Source: an uncultured Collinsella sp.
Lineage (GTDB): Bacteria; Actinomycetota; Coriobacteriia; Coriobacteriales; Coriobacteriaceae
NCBI GenBank assembly: GCA_902464645.1
Contig: CABQKL010000039.1
Coordinates: 1-16,127, forward strand
DNA length: 16,127 nucleotides
Reading direction: 5' to 3'
The notes under the pieces are model-generated. The model had not been told where the DNA came from and made no database searches. It worked only from the letters and a program-made list of their open reading frames with translations. Shown in pieces: positions 13,166 through 16,127 of the stretch. The position numbers and the translations under genes were made by a program. How positions within the stretch are numbered: position 1 is the first letter of the stretch; each line of letters opens with the position of its first letter.

Positions 13166-15847
13166 ATGCAAAAGGAATACCTGTCCGCCGCGGCGGAGGT
13201 GCTCAGCGACCAAGGTGTCGATGAGAACCTCGGCCTGAGCACCGGCGAGGCGTCGTCGCGCCTCGCCAAGACAGGCCCTAACAAGCTCGAGGAAGCCGAG
13301 AAGACGCCGCTGTGGAAGCGTTTCTTTGAGCAGATGGCCGACCCCATGGTCATCATGCTGATCGTTGCCGCCGTCATCAGCGCGCTCACGGGCATGGTCA
13401 AGGGCGAGCCCGACTTTGCCGATGTCGTCATCATCATGTTCGTCGTTATCGTCAACTCGGTACTGGGCGTGGTCCAGGAAGCCAAGAGCGAGGAGGCCCT
13501 CGAGGCCCTGCAGGAGATGAGCGCGGCGCAGTCCAAGGTGCTGCGCGACGGCAAGCTCGTGCACCTGCCGAGCGCCGAGCTCGTGCCCGGTGACGTGATC
13601 ATGCTCGAGGCGGGCGACTCCGTTCCGGCCGACTGCCGCGTCCTCGAGAGCGCCACGATGAAGATCGAAGAGGCCGCACTCACCGGCGAGTCCGTGCCCG
13701 TAGAGAAGCACGCCAACGTGATCGAGCTTGCCGCGGGCACCGATGACGTGCCGCTCGGCGATCGCAAGAACATGTGCTACATGGGTTCCACCGTTGTGTA
13801 CGGCCGTGGCCGCGCCGTCGTGGTCGGCACCGGCATGGATACCGAGATGGGCAAGATTGCCGGTGCCCTGGCCGAGGCCAAGGAAGAGCTTACGCCGCTG
13901 CAGGTGAAGCTTGCCGAGCTCAGCCGCATCCTCACCATTATGGTGATCGTCATCTGCGTCGTGATCTTTGGTGTTGATATCCTCCGCCACGGCGTGGGCA
14001 ACGTCCTTACCGACCCGACTGCCCTGCTCGATACCTTTATGGTTGCCGTCTCGCTCGCCGTCGCCGCTATCCCCGAGGGCTTGGTCGCCGTCGTGACCAT
14101 CGTCCTTTCGCTCGGCGTGACCAAGATGGCCAAGCGCCAGGCGATCATCCGCAAGCTTTCTGCTGTCGAGACACTCGGCTGCACGCAGACCATCTGCTCC
14201 GACAAGACCGGCACCCTTACCCAGAACAAGATGACCGTCGTCAAGCACGAGCTCGCTGCGCCCAAGGAGAAGTTCCTGGCCGGTATGGCCCTTTGCTCCG
14301 ATGCCCAGTGGGACGAGGAGCTGGGCGAGGCCGTGGGCGAGCCGACTGAGTGTGCGCTCGTCAACGACGCCGGCAAGGCTGGTCTCACCGGCCTGACTGC
14401 CGAGCACCCGCGCGTGGGCGAGGCCCCGTTCGACTCGGGCCGCAAGATGATGTCCGTGGTCGTCGAGACCCTGGACGGCGAGTACGAGCAGTACACCAAG
14501 GGCGCGCCCGACGTGGTGATCGGCCTGTGCACCCATATCTACGACGGCGACAAGGTCGTTCCGCTGACCGAGGAGCGTCGCGCCGAGCTCGTGGCCGCCA
14601 ACAAGGCCATGGCCGACGAGGCCCTGCGCGTGCTGGCGCTGGCAAGCCGCACTTACACCGAGGTCCCGAGCGACTGCAGCCCCGCTGCGCTCGAGCACGA
14701 CCTGGTCTTCTGCGGCCTATCCGGCATGATTGACCCTGTCCGCCCCGAGGTCGCCGACGCCATCCGCGAGGCCCACGATGCCGGTATTCGCACCGTCATG
14801 ATCACGGGCGACCATATCGACACCGCCGTGGCCATTGCCAAGCAGCTGGGCATCGTCGCCGATCGCAGCCATGCCATCACCGGTGCCGACCTCGATCGCA
14901 TGAGCGACGAGGAGCTCGACGCGCACATCGAGGACTACGGCGTGTACGCTCGCGTCCAGCCCGAGCACAAGACCCGCATCGTCGAGGCCTGGAAGTCGCG
15001 CGACCAGATCGTGGCCATGACGGGCGACGGCGTCAACGACGCCCCGTCCATCAAGCGCGCCGACATCGGCGTGGGCATGGGCATCACCGGTACCGACGTC
15101 ACCAAGAACGTTGCCGACATGGTGCTTGCCGACGACAACTTCGCCACCATCATCGGTGCTTGCGAAGAGGGCCGTCGCATCTACGACAATATCCGCAAGG
15201 TCATCCAGTTCCTGCTTTCGGCTAACCTTGCCGAGGTGTTCTCGGTGTTTATCGCCACGCTCATCGGCTTTACCATCTTCCAGCCGGTGCAGCTGCTGTG
15301 GGTGAACCTGGTCACCGACTGCTTCCCCGCGCTCGCGCTGGGCATGGAGGATGCCGAGGGCGACATCATGAAGCGCAAGCCGCGCAACGCCAAGGACGGC
15401 GTCTTTGCCGGTAATATGGGCCTGGACTGTGTGGTCCAGGGCTTGATCATCACCGTGCTGGTGCTGGCGAGCTTCTTTGTGGGCGTGTACTTTGACATGG
15501 GCTACATCCACATCGCCGATATGATCGCCGGCAATGCCGACGAGGAAGGCGTGATGATGGCGTTCATCACGCTCAACATGGTCGAAATCTTCCACTGCTT
15601 CAATATGCGCAGCCGTCGTGCGTCGCTGTTTAGCATGAAGAAGCAGAACAAGTGGCTGTGGGCATCTGCCGCGCTGGCGCTGGTACTGACGGTTATCGTG
15701 ACCGTTCAGCCGACGCTTGCCGAGATGTTCTTTGGCCCCGTGACGCTTGAGCTCAAGGGCGTTATCGCCGCCCTGGGCCTTGCCTTCCTGATCATTCCGT
15801 TGATGGAGATCTACAAGGCGATCATGCGCGCTGTGGAGAAGGAGTAA
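13166..15847 (+). CDS. P2-type calcium-translocating ATPase
   Basis: A cation pump of the plasma membrane, probably exporting Ca2+ at the expense of ATP. It has 893 aa, typical of bacterial SERCA/PMCA-like pumps. It has an N-terminal cation-ATPase domain, actuator TGES (173-176), phosphorylation motif DKTGT (346-350, Asp346), nucleotide-binding KGAPD (445-449), TGD (547-549) and hinge TGDGVNDAP (619-627). Ten membrane segments can be placed: near 59-77, 84-104, 255-275, 288-315, 677-702, 706-726, 750-777, 797-813, 829-850 and 862-885. Likely ion ligands are AAIPEGL in M4 (Glu304), Asn687 and Glu690 in M5, Asn714, Thr717 and Asp718 in M6, and Glu807 in M8, matching both SERCA calcium sites. 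The ATG at 13166 follows AGGAGGGG, which is folded into a leader hairpin. It is a single-gene unit, divergent from pyk. Mn2+ or another divalent ion cannot be excluded. Confidence 0.93.
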   Translation: MQKEYLSAAAEVLSDQGVDENLGLSTGEASSRLAKTGPNKLEEAEKTPLWKRFFEQMADPMVIMLIVAAVISALTGMVKGEPDFADVVIIMFVVIVNSVLGVVQEAKSEEALEALQEMSAAQSKVLRDGKLVHLPSAELVPGDVIMLEAGDSVPADCRVLESATMKIEEAALTGESVPVEKHANVIELAAGTDDVPLGDRKNMCYMGSTVVYGRGRAVVVGTGMDTEMGKIAGALAEAKEELTPLQVKLAELSRILTIMVIVICVVIFGVDILRHGVGNVLTDPTALLDTFMVAVSLAVAAIPEGLVAVVTIVLSLGVTKMAKRQAIIRKLSAVETLGCTQTICSDKTGTLTQNKMTVVKHELAAPKEKFLAGMALCSDAQWDEELGEAVGEPTECALVNDAGKAGLTGLTAEHPRVGEAPFDSGRKMMSVVVETLDGEYEQYTKGAPDVVIGLCTHIYDGDKVVPLTEERRAELVAANKAMADEALRVLALASRTYTEVPSDCSPAALEHDLVFCGLSGMIDPVRPEVADAIREAHDAGIRTVMITGDHIDTAVAIAKQLGIVADRSHAITGADLDRMSDEELDAHIEDYGVYARVQPEHKTRIVEAWKSRDQIVAMTGDGVNDAPSIKRADIGVGMGITGTDVTKNVADMVLADDNFATIIGACEEGRRIYDNIRKVIQFLLSANLAEVFSVFIATLIGFTIFQPVQLLWVNLVTDCFPALALGMEDAEGDIMKRKPRNAKDGVFAGNMGLDCVVQGLIITVLVLASFFVGVYFDMGYIHIADMIAGNADEEGVMMAFITLNMVEIFHCFNMRSRRASLFSMKKQNKWLWASAALALVLTVIVTVQPTLAEMFFGPVTLELKGVIAALGLAFLIIPLMEIYKAIMRAVEKE

Positions 15848-15858
15848 CGCTCTCGTCC

Positions 15859-15946
15859 GGGCCCGCCCCACGCCCTTTCTCCCTCACTGGTCCTCGCGCT
15901 TCGCGCTGCGGGATCGTTCGGGAGAAAGGGCTTCCGGGGCGGGCCC
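15859..15946. repeat. 88-bp long-arm hairpin after the ATPase gene
   Basis: Two perfect paired blocks, 15859-15869 with 15936-15946 (11 bp) and 15872-15883 with 15920-15931 (12 bp), are separated only by AC on one side and TTCC on the other. A GC-rich apical region (15884-15919) includes GCGCTTCGCGC. No T run follows, so it is not a simple terminator. It starts 12 nt after the ATPase stop. It is similar in size and nesting to the pheS-pheT element but different in sequence. Confidence 0.8.
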
Positions 15947-16005
15947 TGCGGCATCCTTGCTGGCTTTTCTCCCGCGCGGATGAAAAGGGCTAAGGGAAAG
16001 TATGT

Positions 16006-16041
16006 GAGCTGGTCGAGCGTTTGCTCGACCAGCTCTTTTTT
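16006..16041 (+). terminator. Rho-independent terminator downstream of the ATPase gene
   Basis: A perfect 13-bp stem (16006-16018 with 16023-16035) has a 4-nt loop and is followed by six T residues (16036-16041). It probably ends the ATPase transcript after a 160-nt 3' region containing the long hairpin. Confidence 0.9.
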
Positions 16042-16046
16042 GTGGG

Positions 16047-16052
16047 TAAAAT
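16047..16052 (+). promoter_or_regulatory. Candidate -10 for the gene at the right edge
   Basis: TAAAAT (5 of 6) lies just after the terminator and 39 bp before the GTG start. There is no convincing -35, since the expected position falls within the terminator stem. Confidence 0.35.
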
Positions 16053-16090
16053 ACCTGCTCAGTTGTGATTTGTGGTGCTGGGAGGCGCTT

Positions 16091-16127
16091 GTGGGCAAGG
16101 CGAAGGCTAAGGCGAAGAAAAAGACGA
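16091..16127 (+). CDS. Start of a Lys-rich protein, truncated by the window end
   Basis: A GTG at 16091 is preceded by GGGAGG (16079-16084) at good spacing and opens a frame of 12 codons reading MGKAKAKAKKKT before the window ends. Only the basic N-terminus is visible, so no function can be given. The alternating Lys/Ala tail recalls the Lys-rich N-terminus of the M32 protein at the other end of the window. It follows its own candidate -10 and a terminator, so it begins a new transcript. Confidence 0.6.
   Translation, partial: MGKAKAKAKKKT

Noticed and set aside
13112..15871. Two long minus-strand frames opposite the ATPase gene (13112-14698 and 14717-15871)
   Set aside because: Their translations are His/Asp-rich shadows of the ATPase codons and cross its leader or its 3' hairpin.

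Overview
The window looks like a chromosomal segment of a high-GC coriobacterium, most probably Collinsella or a close relative. This is inference from strong G/C third-position use, a Phe T-box ahead of pheST, and the general gene style. No rRNA, tRNA or other taxonomic marker is present. I see no prophage, insertion sequence or CRISPR array.

Layout. A minus-strand M32 metallocarboxypeptidase (108-1682) ends in a strong hairpin. It is divergent from the plus-strand pheS-pheT pair (2187-5879), which is preceded by a transcriptional T-box leader (about 1827-2101) with a candidate UUC (Phe) specifier. An 87-bp nested inverted repeat separates pheS from pheT. Next is a three-gene ECF-type nickel/cobalt importer (cbiM with a fused CbiN-like tail, cbiQ, cbiO; 6125-8839). 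It has a sigma70-like promoter followed at once by a 28-bp dyad of NikR-operator geometry, which favours nickel as the substrate. A small monocistronic gene for a zinc-dependent phospholipase C-like protein (8919-9767) then meets, stop codon to stop codon, a minus-strand gene (9764-10837). That gene encodes an AbiEi/DUF559-like protein with a PD-(D/E)XK-type C-terminus. A 124-bp palindromic, MITE-like element lies just upstream of it.

Farther on, minus-strand pyk (11263-12723) is divergent from a plus-strand P2-type Ca2+ ATPase gene (13166-15847) across a 442-bp spacer. The last 100 bp of that spacer form what looks like a structured regulatory leader. One hairpin sequesters the ATPase Shine-Dalgarno, its loop is perfectly complementary to the loop of an upstream hairpin (7 nt), and an alternative pairing would compete with the sequestering stem. 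This is the most unusual signal in the window. After the ATPase come an 88-bp perfect-armed hairpin, a canonical terminator, and the first 12 codons of a Lys-rich gene cut by the window end.

The genes are mostly housekeeping: translation (PheRS), glycolysis (pyruvate kinase), metal and ion transport (ECF importer, Ca2+ pump) and peptide turnover (M32). The interest lies in the regulatory and repeat structures between them.
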